From: JAXMAO01 sp046350375
GTDB taxonomy: Bacteria; Planctomycetota; Phycisphaerae; UBA1845; UTPLA1
DNA: 53,613 nt
Assembly: GCA_046350375.1 (NCBI GenBank)
Contig: JAXMAO010000014.1
Coordinates: 1-53,613, forward strand
Direction of reading: 5' to 3'
Made by a program: the position numbers and the translations under genes. The notes beneath the pieces were generated by a model, which ran no database searches, was not told the DNA's origin, and saw only the letters and a list, made by a program, of their open reading frames with translations. Shown piece by piece: positions 8,863-19,869 of the stretch. Numbering within the stretch: position 1 is the stretch's first letter; each line of letters starts with the position of its first letter.

Positions 8863-9915
8863 ATGCGAGCCACTCTGCTGCGACTGCCCGCGATGTTCTG
8901 CCTGCTGACGATCGCCGGACGCGCCACCGCCTGGGACGCGCACGGCCACGTGCTGGTCACCCAACTGGCGATCCGCACCCTGCCGCCCGACTTCCCGGCC
9001 TGGGTCACGACGCCTGAAAACCGCGCCCGGCTCTGTTACCTGTGCAACGAGCCGGACCGCTGGCGGGGACTGAAATCGCCCTATCTCGATCACGTCAACG
9101 GCCCGGACCACTACATCGACGTCGAAGACCTGGCAACGTTCGGCCTGTCGCTGCAATCGCTGCCGCGCTTTCGCAACCAGTTTGTTGAAGTGCTGACGGC
9201 GCGGCGGATCGCGGCGCCCGGCCGCTTCCCCACCTCGGCCCCCGAGAAGGACACCTCGCACACCGCCAGCGTGCCGGGCCTGCTGCCCTATGCCATCGAC
9301 GGGCTCTACTGGAAGATCGCCTCGAGCTGGTCGACCCTGGCGACCTACGAGGAATTCCCCGACGTGGTCACGCCCGACGAGCTGAGCGCCGCGCGCGACA
9401 GCATCATCTTTCACATGGGCCTGCTGTCGCACTTCGTCGGCGACGCCGGCCAGCCGCTGCACCTCACGCGCCACCATCACGGCTGGAAGGGGCCGAACCC
9501 CAACGGCTACACCACGCGCGCGTCATTTCATCAGTACATCGACGGCGAGGTGCTCACCCTGCACCACCTGACCTTCGATCTGCTGGCGCCCGATGCCCGC
9601 GCGGCCACCGGCGTGACGCCGAACAACCCGTGGCCCGACGTGGCGAACATGCTCAATGCCACTTTCGCCCGCGTCGAGCCGCTCTATTCGCTGGAGCGCT
9701 CCGGCGACCTGGCCCGCAAGCCGGGTCGGCAGTTCATCTCCACCTGCCTGCTCGACGCCGGCGGAAACCTGGCCGGGCTGTGGGTCGCCGCCCGCGCCGC
9801 CCGCGTCCGCGACGACTACATCGCCAAGCATCTGGCCGCGCGGCGCGGCGGTCCGACTACCTCGCAACCCACCAGCGCGGCCACGACCGCCGCCACCGCC
9901 GGCCTCGGCGGCTGA
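8863..9915 (+). CDS. S1/P1-type nuclease, secreted
   Basis: A 350-residue exported zinc nuclease of the S1/P1 family, which cuts single-stranded DNA and RNA and removes 3' phosphates. The signal peptide ends GRATA, so the mature protein would begin Trp-Asp-Ala-His. In this family the N-terminal Trp and the following His are Zn ligands. Other ligand motifs are visible: DHYIDVEDL near residue 80-90, and the HFVGDAGQPLHLTRHH block near residue 188-205 (equivalent to the family GDxHQPLH). The ATG at 8863 is the only start that gives a clean signal peptide. The likely role is scavenging phosphate or nucleosides from external nucleic acid. The C-terminal 25 residues are Thr/Ala-rich and look disordered. 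Confidence 0.9.
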   Translation: MRATLLRLPAMFCLLTIAGRATAWDAHGHVLVTQLAIRTLPPDFPAWVTTPENRARLCYLCNEPDRWRGLKSPYLDHVNGPDHYIDVEDLATFGLSLQSLPRFRNQFVEVLTARRIAAPGRFPTSAPEKDTSHTASVPGLLPYAIDGLYWKIASSWSTLATYEEFPDVVTPDELSAARDSIIFHMGLLSHFVGDAGQPLHLTRHHHGWKGPNPNGYTTRASFHQYIDGEVLTLHHLTFDLLAPDARAATGVTPNNPWPDVANMLNATFARVEPLYSLERSGDLARKPGRQFISTCLLDAGGNLAGLWVAARAARVRDDYIAKHLAARRGGPTTSQPTSAATTAATAGLGG

Positions 9916-9999
9916 CCCGTCTCGCACACGACCAGCCGGATATGCCTCCCGGGCGCGCCGTCCGCGCCGGACCGGCCCATCTCACGTTCTAGTTTTTGA

Positions 10000-10053
10000 T
10001 TGACCGTGAGACGCGCGGCCGCTACACTCTCATGGTCTAATGTTTGTTAGACC
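10000..10053 (+). promoter_or_regulatory. Sigma-70-type promoter with overlapping operator for the CGNR regulator
   Basis: A TTGACC -35 box (10000-10005) and a TACACT -10 box (10023-10028) are separated by exactly 17 bases. Immediately downstream, covering the expected transcription start, is a perfect 7-bp inverted repeat ggtctaa-tgtttg-ttagacc (10034-10053). This position suits a repressor-binding site, most simply for the regulator encoded next. Confidence 0.7.
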
Positions 10054-10076
10054 GTGATAGCGCGTCCGAGGGCCCC

Positions 10077-10754
10077 ATGCCGCGCCGCCCGCCGCCGCCG
10101 ATCGACTCGACCCCCCTCGTGGGCGGCGCCGCCTGCGTCGACTTCGTCAACACCACCGGCGCCCGCCACGCCCACCGGCCGCGCGAGCGGCTGCGGGCCT
10201 ACGCCGACCTGCTCACCTTTGCCCGGCGAATCACCCTGCTGACGCCCGCCCGGCTCGCGCGGCTCGCCCGCGGCGCCGCTGCCCGGCCCCAGGCCGCGCG
10301 CCGCGCCCTGGCCCGCGCGGTGGCGCTCCGCGAGCTGCTCTATCGCGTTCTGTCGACCGCCGCGCGACGCGGCCCGCTCGCCCCGCCAGACCTGCAACGC
10401 TTCAACACCGCCTGCGCCCGGGCACACGCCGGCCGCGAGCTGACATGGTCCGCCGGTCGGCCGCGCTGGCGCTGGCGCGACTCCGCCGCGCCGCTCGACG
10501 CGCTGCTCGCGCCGCTGGTGCGATCGGCGGCCGAGTTGCTCGCCTCCGACCGCCTGGCAGCGCTGCGACGCTGCGGCGAGTGCGACTGGCTGTTTCTCGA
10601 TTCCACGCGCAACCACACCCGGCGCTGGTGCAAGGCGCAATGCGCCGATCGCGTGCGGGCGCGACGCTACTACCGCCGCCGGCGGACCGCAGCAATGCCG
10701 ACGACGCCGCGCCGCCCCGGCCGCGCGGCCAGCAAGAAGGAGGCTGACCCATGA
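10077..10754 (+). CDS. CGNR zinc-finger transcriptional regulator (ABATE domain)
   Basis: A 225-residue DNA-binding regulator. The N-terminal ABATE-type domain starts with GGAACVDFVNTTG (about residues 16-28) and is helical to about 150. The C-terminus carries the CGNR-type zinc finger: CGECDWLF, then RRWCKAQC, then a strongly basic tail (RARRYYRRRR). Cysteines are spaced as in the family, but the name motif reads CADR instead of CGNR. I start at ATG 10077; a TTG at 10044 would put the operator inside the gene. Its stop overlaps the next start as ATGA, so the DinB-like gene is translationally coupled. Autoregulation through the palindrome at 10034-10053 is likely. Confidence 0.85.
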   Translation: MPRRPPPPIDSTPLVGGAACVDFVNTTGARHAHRPRERLRAYADLLTFARRITLLTPARLARLARGAAARPQAARRALARAVALRELLYRVLSTAARRGPLAPPDLQRFNTACARAHAGRELTWSAGRPRWRWRDSAAPLDALLAPLVRSAAELLASDRLAALRRCGECDWLFLDSTRNHTRRWCKAQCADRVRARRYYRRRRTAAMPTTPRRPGRAASKKEADP

Positions 10755-11269
10755 CCGAGAAATGGCCCGAGCGCACGTTCCGCTTCGATCTTCCCACCGG
10801 CCGCATGCCCTGCCTGCTCGCCCGGCTGCGCGGCGCCCCGGCCCGCGCCGCGGCGCTCACCCGTGCCGTCGCGCCCGACACGCTCCGCCGCCGCTCCGGC
10901 CAGACCTGGTCGGTGCAGGAGAACCTCGGGCATCTCGCCGACATCGAATCGCTGCACCTCGCCCGGCTCGACGAACTCCAGGCCGGCGTCACCCAGCTCC
11001 AGCCCGCCGACATGTCCAACCGCCGAACCTGGGAGGCGAACCACAATGCGGCCCTCCTTCAGAGCGTGCTCGACGCCTTTGCCGCGGTGCGCGCCACGCT
11101 GGTGGCGCGGCTGACCGCCTGGCCGGCCGATCGGCTCGGCGTCGCGGCGCTGCACCCGCGATTGAAGATTCCCATGCGCGTCATCGACCTGGCCGAGTTC
11201 ACCGCCGAACACGACGACTATCACCTCGCTCGCATGCACGAACTGCTGGTCGAGTTCGGCGCGGCCTGA
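10751..11269 (+). CDS. DinB-like metal-binding four-helix protein
   Basis: A 172-residue soluble protein of the DinB/YfiT superfamily. These are four-helix bundles with three His that bind a metal and, in some members, use a low-molecular-weight thiol cofactor. The His positions are ENLGHLADIE (about residue 60) and EHDDYHLARMHEL near the C-terminus (about 156-165), with WSVQENLGH as the usual signature. The ATG overlaps the stop of the CGNR regulator by four bases, so the pair is co-translated and the regulator probably controls this enzyme. Such pairs suggest a stress or detoxification role, for example thiol transfer. The substrate is unknown. Confidence 0.85.
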   Translation: MTEKWPERTFRFDLPTGRMPCLLARLRGAPARAAALTRAVAPDTLRRRSGQTWSVQENLGHLADIESLHLARLDELQAGVTQLQPADMSNRRTWEANHNAALLQSVLDAFAAVRATLVARLTAWPADRLGVAALHPRLKIPMRVIDLAEFTAEHDDYHLARMHELLVEFGAA

Positions 11270-11376
11270 TCGCGCCGCCCGCGGACCCGACCGCACGCAT
11301 CCGCGGCCGAGAACAATCGCCCACCACCACCCGGCGGCAGGCTACAATCTCCGCAACATGTCGTGAGGGTCGTGCC

Positions 11377-11940
11377 ATGTCGCAGATTCCGCTCCGCAAG
11401 GGAATGTTCATCCGCCACCAGGGCCGCGTGCTGGTCGTCAACGAGTTCCGCGAGCACCACACCGGGCGCGGCCGGCCGACCGTCCACGTCGGCCTGCGCG
11501 ACGTCCGCGACAACCACACCATCGATCGCACCCTCGACGACCTGCTGCCCATCGAGGAGGTCGAGCGCCGCTACCGCCAGGTGCAATTTCTCTATCCGCG
11601 CGGCGGCGCGCACGTCTTCATGGACGCCGCGACCTTCGACGAGCTCGAGCTGTCGGCCGCCCAGTTGCAGGGCAGCGAGCCCTTCCTCGTCGCCGGGTCC
11701 GAATATCGGCTGATGGAGCTCGCCGGCCAGCCCTTCGCGCTCGAGCTGCCCGAAATCATCGTCGCGACGGTCGAGTTCACCGCCCCGGCCGAGCACTCGG
11801 TCGGAACGGCCGCCAACATCACCAAGGAAGCCCGCCTCGAGAACGGCCTGGAGGTCCGCGTGCCGCTGTTCATCAAGACCGGCGACCAGATCCGCATCGA
11901 CACCCGCACCCGCACTTACGCCGGAAAAGACCACGGCTGA
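11377..11940 (+). CDS. efp: Translation elongation factor P
   Basis: A 187-residue EF-P, which binds between the P and E sites and relieves ribosome stalling at polyproline. All three OB/KOW-like domains are present: residues 1-65, then the middle domain with MDAATFDELEL, then the C-terminal domain with the family block VPLFIKTGDQIRIDTRTRTY. The usual domain I loop KPGKG reads HTGRGRP, so the tip residue is Arg31 rather than Lys, and there is no Lys elsewhere in the loop. Arg-type EF-Ps are rhamnosylated by EarP in some proteobacteria; no earP, epmA or epmB is in the window. Start ATG 11377 gives the standard length. The neighbours are not ribosomal genes. Confidence 0.92.
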   Translation: MSQIPLRKGMFIRHQGRVLVVNEFREHHTGRGRPTVHVGLRDVRDNHTIDRTLDDLLPIEEVERRYRQVQFLYPRGGAHVFMDAATFDELELSAAQLQGSEPFLVAGSEYRLMELAGQPFALELPEIIVATVEFTAPAEHSVGTAANITKEARLENGLEVRVPLFIKTGDQIRIDTRTRTYAGKDHG

Positions 11941-12057
11941 GCCGCCTCCCTCATTCTCCGGCCGGCCCGGCCTGCCTTCCGCGAACATTCCTGTGCCTGC
12001 TCCGCCGAGTGCTGCGTCTTCCCTTTCAGATCTGATTCTGAAACTGGGAGGGCCATC

Positions 12058-12963
12058 ATGAAATCGAATTGGCTGGTCGTCGCCGGAACCGTCGTGACAG
12101 CGCTGCTGCCGGGCCGCGTCGAGGCGCACTCGGGCGTCATCCGCTTCGCCGCCTCGGGCGCGGGCAACTTCACGCTCGAAGGCGACCTCGGGCCGGGCGC
12201 CCCGCCGATCATCAACATCCCGCTGCCGGCGCCGATGTCCGCGACCGCCAAGCGCGACTACGTCGTGCAGTATGTCGCCAGCGTGCCGGGAATCCAGATG
12301 GTCCCGCTCGAGTCCGATCGCTGTATCTGCCGCTTCCTCATCCCCCATGCCACCATCCGCGTTCGCAACGGCGACACCGCCTCGATCAATACCGCCATCG
12401 CCGCCCGTGCATCGGCCGGCAAGATCGGCTTCACCGGGCTGTTCGACCCCTTCGACGCCAACCATCAGCCGGCCGTCTTCACCGCCGGCATCGTCACCGA
12501 CGTCGGCGAGCTGTCCGTCAACGTCACCGCCGCCGAGCTGAACTTCCAGACCGACGGCCCGATCATCTGCCAGGCGCTCTTCCAGCGACTCGCGCCGCGG
12601 GCGCCGCAGTACGGCGCGCAGATCAATTACGCCGGCGACCGGCTCGAGGTCTACTTCGACCCGGCCTACACCGTCACCCAGGGCGGCATCATCTTCGGAA
12701 CCACCTCGCCGTCCCCGGGCGCCTTCGGCACCATCGACCCCCTGCCCCTGGGCACCCCCGGCAGCGGCGACGGCAACGGCGACGGCAAGCTCAACGGGCT
12801 CGACGTGCGGCCATGCGTCCTGCGATCGGCCAACGCTCCGCTCTTCAAGTCAACTTTTCCGCTGGTCGACCCGCACGACATGGACCTGACCGGCGACGGG
12901 CTGTTCGACCCGTCCGACGGCGCGGCGCTTGCCTGGAAGCTCACGCACGCCACCTGTCCGTAG
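12058..12963 (+). CDS. Secreted protein with C-terminal dockerin-like EF-hand pair
   Basis: A 301-residue exported protein. The signal peptide (about 1-22, ending RVEA) is followed by about 215 residues of beta-rich sequence that I do not recognise, then a linker and a dockerin-type module. The module has two Ca-binding loops, GDGNGDGKLNGLD (about 240) and DMDLTGDGLFDPSD (about 277). Planctomycetes use such modules widely on exported proteins. The start ATG 12058 has GGGAGG about 6 bases upstream. The spacing from efp is 117 bases, so it is probably a separate transcription unit. Function of the main domain is unknown. Confidence 0.85.
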   Translation: MKSNWLVVAGTVVTALLPGRVEAHSGVIRFAASGAGNFTLEGDLGPGAPPIINIPLPAPMSATAKRDYVVQYVASVPGIQMVPLESDRCICRFLIPHATIRVRNGDTASINTAIAARASAGKIGFTGLFDPFDANHQPAVFTAGIVTDVGELSVNVTAAELNFQTDGPIICQALFQRLAPRAPQYGAQINYAGDRLEVYFDPAYTVTQGGIIFGTTSPSPGAFGTIDPLPLGTPGSGDGNGDGKLNGLDVRPCVLRSANAPLFKSTFPLVDPHDMDLTGDGLFDPSDGAALAWKLTHATCP

Positions 12964-12977
12964 CGGCAATCGCGAGC

Positions 12978-13181
12978 CTACGCTTCCTCTTCGCCGCCCC
13001 CCACCGCCGGGGCGGCCGGCTCGCGCGCGTCGGTCACGATCCGCGCCTTCACCTCGCCGCCCAGGCCGAGCGTCAATTGAAGATGCTTGCCCGTCCGCGA
13101 GCAGGTCATCGGAATGGTCGTCTCCGGCATGTCGAGCACGTGGCTGCTGTTGCAGGCCGGACACTTGAAGCGAACTTGCAT
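12978..13181 (-). CDS. Small zinc-ribbon-like protein
   Basis: A 67-residue soluble protein. The motif FKCPACNSSH at residues 5-14 and a later MTCSRTGK give three Cys plus possible His/Lys positions in a half-degenerate zinc ribbon. The C-terminus is acidic (GGGEEEA). The ATG at 13181 is the first start that places the Cys pair at the N-terminus. It is convergent with the dockerin gene, with only 14 bases between stops, and divergent from clpB. Similar short ribbons often serve as RNA or protein adaptors, but nothing here shows a specific job. Confidence 0.7.
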   Translation of the reverse strand: MQVRFKCPACNSSHVLDMPETTIPMTCSRTGKHLQLTLGLGGEVKARIVTDAREPAAPAVGGGEEEA

Positions 13182-13396
13182 GGTGCTCTGGTTCCCCGCG
13201 GTGCGCCGCCTCAGTGCGGCCGGCCGCGAACTGCGATTATAGCGACGGCCTGTCAGGCTGCCGCGCCCGGCTGCCAACTCGACAGTCGCCCCCGCGCGAG
13301 TTGCCCAATCTCGCCGGCCGCGCGATCCTTCTGCTGGAACGTGAATTGCCCCATCCCTCCGCGGAGGCCGGGCAGCCTGCGCCCGGAACATGGCCC

Positions 13397-16012
<2,616 letters not shown>

Positions 16013-16037
16013 GGTGCGTCGAGCGGCCCGCCCCGCG

Positions 16038-16277
16038 CTACAGCAGCAGCCGGAACGCCACGTAGAGCATCACGCCCACGCCCAGCATGCCGCCGACGAT
16101 CGTCACCCACAGCGCCGCCGCGGCCCGCGGAAGCTCGCGAACCGCGTCGACCCGAATCGACTTGTAGACCACCGCCACGCTGGCCGCCAGCGGCAAGAGC
16201 AGCGCCAGCCGCGCCCCGTGCGCAATCGGCACCGGGTCCAGCAGCAGTGTCGCCAGCAGCCGCCCGGCGCCGCTCAT
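16038..16277 (-). CDS. Small two-helix membrane protein
   Basis: A 79-residue protein with two predicted transmembrane helices (about residues 5-36 and 53-78) and a short charged loop between (YKSIRVDAVRELPRA). Its ATG overlaps the stop of the upstream gene by four bases (ATGA), so it is co-translated with that membrane protein and probably works with it. I recognise no family. It is convergent with clpB, 25 bases apart. Confidence 0.75.
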   Translation of the reverse strand: MSGAGRLLATLLLDPVPIAHGARLALLLPLAASVAVVYKSIRVDAVRELPRAAAALWVTIVGGMLGVGVMLYVAFRLLL

Positions 16278-16741
16278 GACGAGCGCTCCGGCGGCCCGGC
16301 CCGGCCGCCTTCAGCACGCGCCAGCGCCGGCGAACCCAACTCCGACCGCGCCAGCGCGTCGACGATCACCAGCAGGTTCAGCAGCCCGCAGATGCCCGTA
16401 TAGACCACCGCGATGTCGGCCGACGGATAGGCCGCCTCGTACTGCGGCAGCCCCGGCGTCGCCTTGGCCCACATCAGCGCCGCGATCGACTGCGCCCCGG
16501 CGCACAACTGCGCCGCCACCCACGGGCCGTTCTCGCGCACGTTCATCGTGCTGCGGACACCGCCCAGCGCCACCCCGCCCCAGAACGTCACCGTCAGCGT
16601 CACGAAGATCACGATCGCCCGACTGCGCAGCCCCAGGTACCAGTGACCCAGCCCCGGCAGCAGCCAGGCCAGGAAACCAGCCACCGGCGTCGATCGTTGC
16701 GTCGATTCCACGCCCACCCGCTGTTCCGCCGCCTTCGCCAT
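16274..16741 (-). CDS. Membrane protein of unknown function (planctomycete type, DUF6677-like)
   Basis: A 155-residue integral membrane protein. After a short basic N-terminus comes the segment FLAWLLPGLGHWYLG, the LPGxGHxYLG pattern of small proteins in the TM2/DUF6677 style, then RSRAIVIFVTLTVTFWGGVALGG. Two further hydrophobic stretches lie near residues 65-85 and 110-130. The family name is from memory and should be treated as tentative. ATG 16741 was chosen over longer versions because upstream codons are Arg/Ala low-complexity. The gene lies 16 bases after the FmdB-like gene and overlaps the next gene by 4 bases, so the three form an operon. Confidence 0.75.
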   Translation of the reverse strand: MAKAAEQRVGVESTQRSTPVAGFLAWLLPGLGHWYLGLRSRAIVIFVTLTVTFWGGVALGGVRSTMNVRENGPWVAAQLCAGAQSIAALMWAKATPGLPQYEAAYPSADIAVVYTGICGLLNLLVIVDALARSELGSPALARAEGGRAGPPERSS

Positions 16742-16757
16742 GCCGCACCCGCGCCCG

Positions 16758-16979
16758 CTACGTGCCGCACGGGCCGTTCGGATCACCACATCGGCCGCAC
16801 GCGCCGCCCGGGCGAGCCGCCCGCGACTCCGCCTGCCGCGCCGCAAACACGCTCAATTTCCGCGCCACTTTTCGCGATCCGCACGCCGGGCACGCCGCCC
16901 GATCCGCCGCGCCGGCCGACCGCACCAGCTCCTCGAACTCGTGCCGACAGGCCTCGCACTGATACTCGAACACGGGCAT
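16758..16979 (-). CDS. FmdB-family zinc-ribbon protein
   Basis: A 73-residue protein beginning MPVFEYQCEACRHEFEELV, the hallmark of the FmdB/CxxC_CxxC_SSSS family. The second pair, ACPACGSRKV, completes a four-Cys zinc ribbon, followed by a Lys/Arg-rich stretch. A third Cys group near the C-terminus (ACGRCGDPNGPCGT) is an extension seen in many family members. FmdB itself was named as a putative regulator of formamidase, but the family function is poorly defined. It is the first gene of a three-gene minus-strand operon with the two membrane proteins. Confidence 0.88.
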   Translation of the reverse strand: MPVFEYQCEACRHEFEELVRSAGAADRAACPACGSRKVARKLSVFAARQAESRAARPGGACGRCGDPNGPCGT

Positions 16980-17106
16980 GCCGTTCTCCACCGCGGCGCG
17001 CCGCGGCGCCGCGCCGTGCAGTCTATCGCCGCCGCAGCGGTTGAACAATTCGCCCCGCCGGCGGGCAGAACAAGTCACACCGCGCCGGCCCGGCGCCCCA
17101 CGCAAA

Positions 17107-17136
17107 GCGGCCCCCCACCGTCTGGTGAGGGGCCGC
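17107..17136 (-). terminator. Probable terminator of the large dockerin gene
   Basis: A strong hairpin: gcggcccc (17107-17114) pairs with ggggccgc (17129-17136), and inside it cacc pairs with ggtg around a gtct loop. It starts 35 bases after the stop of the minus-strand dockerin gene. The T run after it on that strand is short (three T), so termination may be only partial. Confidence 0.5.
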
Positions 17137-17170
17137 GGTTGCGTCACTTCGAGGTGCCCGCTCGGCACGG

Positions 17171-19372
17171 CTACGGACAGAGCGTATCCGTGTCCAGCAG
17201 CAGCTTCTTGATGAACAACGTGATGTCCGTCGGGTTCAACGCGCCGTCATCGTTCATGTCTGCACACACACACGGACACACCAGCACCGGGCATCCTCCG
17301 ATCGGGGGACATGCCAACGCCAGGTAGCAGCGAACGAACTGCTGGATGTCGTCGCCGTTCACCCGGCCGTTGTTGTTCATGTCGCCGTGACAGACGCACA
17401 CGGTCGGAATCTGCAGGAAGTCCGTGTCGCTGTGGATGTCGATCCCGCCGCGATAGACGCCCGTGTTGTGATCGACCCGGAACAGCAGCGCCCGCACCAG
17501 CCCGGGCACGAACCGATCCTCCAGCGGTACCGGGGCAAACGCCGGCGGCAGCGAGTAGGTCGCGTTCGCGGGCGGCAGCTCCCACAGCGGCGCCGTCGAC
17601 ACCACGTGCACCGCCCCCTGCGACTTCAGGAAGATGCCCACGCCCGGCAGGTCGATGTTCACGAACACGTCGAAGAAGCTGTCGACCGTCGGGAAGTCGT
17701 TGCCGGCGTTGCCCGTGGTCTTGCCCACGCTCGCCAGCGCCGCGTCCTCGAACAGCGTCATCGGGCCGCCCGGCGACACGCCCGTCAGGTTCATCGAGAT
17801 CATCTCCGTGTCGACCACGTCCAGCGGGCCGACCGGCACCGGGTTCTTGCGCGCCACCACGGTCGGACCGGACAGGTTGACGGTGAAGAACCCAAGCGGC
17901 GGGTTGATGAACTGCACGGTCACCGCGGCCGTCGTCGCGGGGAAGGTGTCGATGCTGCCCGGCGGGAAGGTACGCACCGGGGGCGGCGGCACCGGCGCCG
18001 GCGGTCCGGGGTTCGGCGGCTGGCACCACAGCGTCTGCTCCGGCCCGCCCGCAATGACATTGCTGAGGCAGAACGCCATGTCGATCGACTTGGTCGGGTC
18101 GTCGGCGCACGGCTGATACGGTGCGTCCGACCAGTGCAGATGGTTCATCCAGTTGTAGAGCCAGCTTCCAAAGCAGTCCATCCGCAGCATGCCCATGAAC
18201 GCGTCGTCGAGGTTGTGATAGCCCGGCGGCGTCGTGTGCCAGCCCCAGAAGTCGCGCGTCGCGGCCTGTCCGGTGTTGAACGTGTCGCAGAAGAACGGCA
18301 CGTACTGCTTGCCGATCTCCGCCTGAATCGAAATCCAGTACGTCACCCCCGGCACCGGGCGGAACGAGCCGTTCGGCCCGAGCAGCGTCGCGTCCGCCAC
18401 GTGCTGCACGCACCCATTCGCCAGGTCGGCGACATATCCGAACACGCGATGCTGATCGCAGCCCGACGCGCCGGTGTCGGTCTCCGGCACCACATTGGGG
18501 GGAAATGCCCATTGCAGCAGCAGCTGGTCCGGCCGGCTGACCGCCGTGTCGCACGGCAGCACCGAGACCACCTGCACGCACGCCGTCGCGCACGGGGCGG
18601 TACAGTTCGGCTGGATCACCCCGCAGATGCGCACCCGCGCCGGTATTGCGCCGGCGTAACCGATCAGCTGGTACGTCGTGATGCCGCCCAGCGGCGTGAA
18701 GAGCACGTTCGACGGCGGACAGTTGGGCGAGAACGAGACGTCGCCGCAGAAGTCGAACGGAATCGTCCCCGGAAGGACCGGACACGGCTGGGCCGGGATG
18801 TCGGAGTGAATCGCCACCAGCCACCCGTCGATCGGCCGCAGCGGCGGCGCCGTCGGCGTCGGTTCGAAATCCGGATCGAGATACGAGCCCCACCAGCGCA
18901 CGCGATTCACCAGCGGCGGCACCGGCTGCTGGGCGATCACGAAATCGTCGGCGATGACCCAGTTCTTGTAGCAGGTGCAGAAGTACTCGTACACCGGCGG
19001 ATCGATCGGCACCACTACCAGGTGACAGTTCTGATTCGGATCGGTGCACTGGCCGACGCAGACCGGCGGCCCGCCACTTGCCGGAATCTCGACGTGGCAG
19101 CCGGCCGCGCAGTCGCACTCCACGATGTGATACGTGCCGGTCTGGATGTTGTAGCGAATCCGCTTGGGCTGACAGGGCAGCGGGCCGGGACACTGTCCCT
19201 GGCAGGTCTGCCCGTCTACCGACGCCAGGCACAACCCGGGCTGCGCCTGTACAACGCCCGGCGCCAGCGCCCAGAGCAGCGCCGCGGCCGCGCCGAGCAG
19301 CACGACGCGACCGGCTCGAACGGACAGGCGACCGATCCAATGGCGATCGCGATGACGTGTGTGTCGACTCAT
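17171..19372 (-). CDS. Large secreted protein with C-terminal dockerin-like EF-hand pair
   Basis: A 733-residue exported protein. The signal peptide (about 1-44, ending VVQA) is long with a basic N-terminus. The first 130 residues are Cys-rich (CNQC-like spacings around PGPLPCQPK and ECDCAAGCHVE). A central segment with WVIADDFVI and RVRWWGSYLDPDF resembles a domain repeated in planctomycete exported proteins and also found in the 24 kb PEP-CTERM protein. A Pro-rich linker near 470-490 follows. The C-terminus has two Ca loops, GDMNNNGRVNGDD and ADMNDDGALNPTD, of dockerin type. A -10/-35 pair at 19624-19652 implies a leader of about 245 bases. Function unknown; a surface-attached or released structural protein is most likely. 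Confidence 0.85.
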   Translation of the reverse strand: MSRHTRHRDRHWIGRLSVRAGRVVLLGAAAALLWALAPGVVQAQPGLCLASVDGQTCQGQCPGPLPCQPKRIRYNIQTGTYHIVECDCAAGCHVEIPASGGPPVCVGQCTDPNQNCHLVVVPIDPPVYEYFCTCYKNWVIADDFVIAQQPVPPLVNRVRWWGSYLDPDFEPTPTAPPLRPIDGWLVAIHSDIPAQPCPVLPGTIPFDFCGDVSFSPNCPPSNVLFTPLGGITTYQLIGYAGAIPARVRICGVIQPNCTAPCATACVQVVSVLPCDTAVSRPDQLLLQWAFPPNVVPETDTGASGCDQHRVFGYVADLANGCVQHVADATLLGPNGSFRPVPGVTYWISIQAEIGKQYVPFFCDTFNTGQAATRDFWGWHTTPPGYHNLDDAFMGMLRMDCFGSWLYNWMNHLHWSDAPYQPCADDPTKSIDMAFCLSNVIAGGPEQTLWCQPPNPGPPAPVPPPPVRTFPPGSIDTFPATTAAVTVQFINPPLGFFTVNLSGPTVVARKNPVPVGPLDVVDTEMISMNLTGVSPGGPMTLFEDAALASVGKTTGNAGNDFPTVDSFFDVFVNIDLPGVGIFLKSQGAVHVVSTAPLWELPPANATYSLPPAFAPVPLEDRFVPGLVRALLFRVDHNTGVYRGGIDIHSDTDFLQIPTVCVCHGDMNNNGRVNGDDIQQFVRCYLALACPPIGGCPVLVCPCVCADMNDDGALNPTDITLFIKKLLLDTDTLCP

Positions 19373-19623
19373 GTTCCGTGCTCCTTTCAAGAAGGGTGAC
19401 TGAACCGCCCTACCGACGGATGAGCGCAATGGAGATTGGAAGCCGCGCAGACGCGCCGCCCGTTGTCAGGTCGAGTCGAGGTGAATTGTTCCAGACGGCT
19501 TGGCGAGACCACGGCCGACCTCCCGAAAACCGGAAGATGCCAGTCCACGCGATTGAGATTGCCGCCCGTACGCGTCCGGCGGAGACTTGGAAGGCCAGAC
19601 GAAACATCCGATAAGTGCGAGTC

Positions 19624-19652
19624 AGTATGCCGACCGGCGGCCGCCAAGTCAA
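19624..19652 (-). promoter_or_regulatory. Sigma-70-type promoter for the large dockerin gene
   Basis: On the minus strand TTGACT (19647-19652) and CATACT (19624-19629) are separated by exactly 17 bases. Transcription would start near 19617, leaving a leader of about 245 bases before the ATG at 19372. Confidence 0.6.
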
Positions 19653-19774
19653 CGACAAATCAGCCGCTCGGCGCTCCGGCCGATCACAAGCGGTGCCGCG
19701 GTCGGGAATTGGGCGGACCGTGCCGGCGCGAAATTCGCGTGAGAGCGCGCCGCCGCGCGGGGGTGAAATCGCGC

Positions 19775-19803
19775 TTGTCGAACCGCGCCCGGCGCGATAT
19801 AGG
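19775..19803 (+). promoter_or_regulatory. Promoter for tRNA-Glu
   Basis: TTGTCG (19775-19780) and TATAGG (19798-19803) with a 17-base spacer, ending 66 bases before the first base of the tRNA. Confidence 0.55.
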
Positions 19804-19869
19804 TACCGCGTCCCTCTTCAGTCTCCCCGCGCGTCGGGCAGCGATGCCCGGCGTCGGCGGGAGTATCCG

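Larger units (their letters stand above)
19373..19869. other. Non-coding stretch between dockerin gene and tRNA-Glu
   Basis: About 500 bases without a convincing gene. It holds a minus-strand promoter for the dockerin gene (19624-19652) and a plus-strand promoter for the tRNA (19775-19803). The rest (19373-19616) would be the leader of the dockerin mRNA. I saw no clear riboswitch fold in it. Confidence 0.6.
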
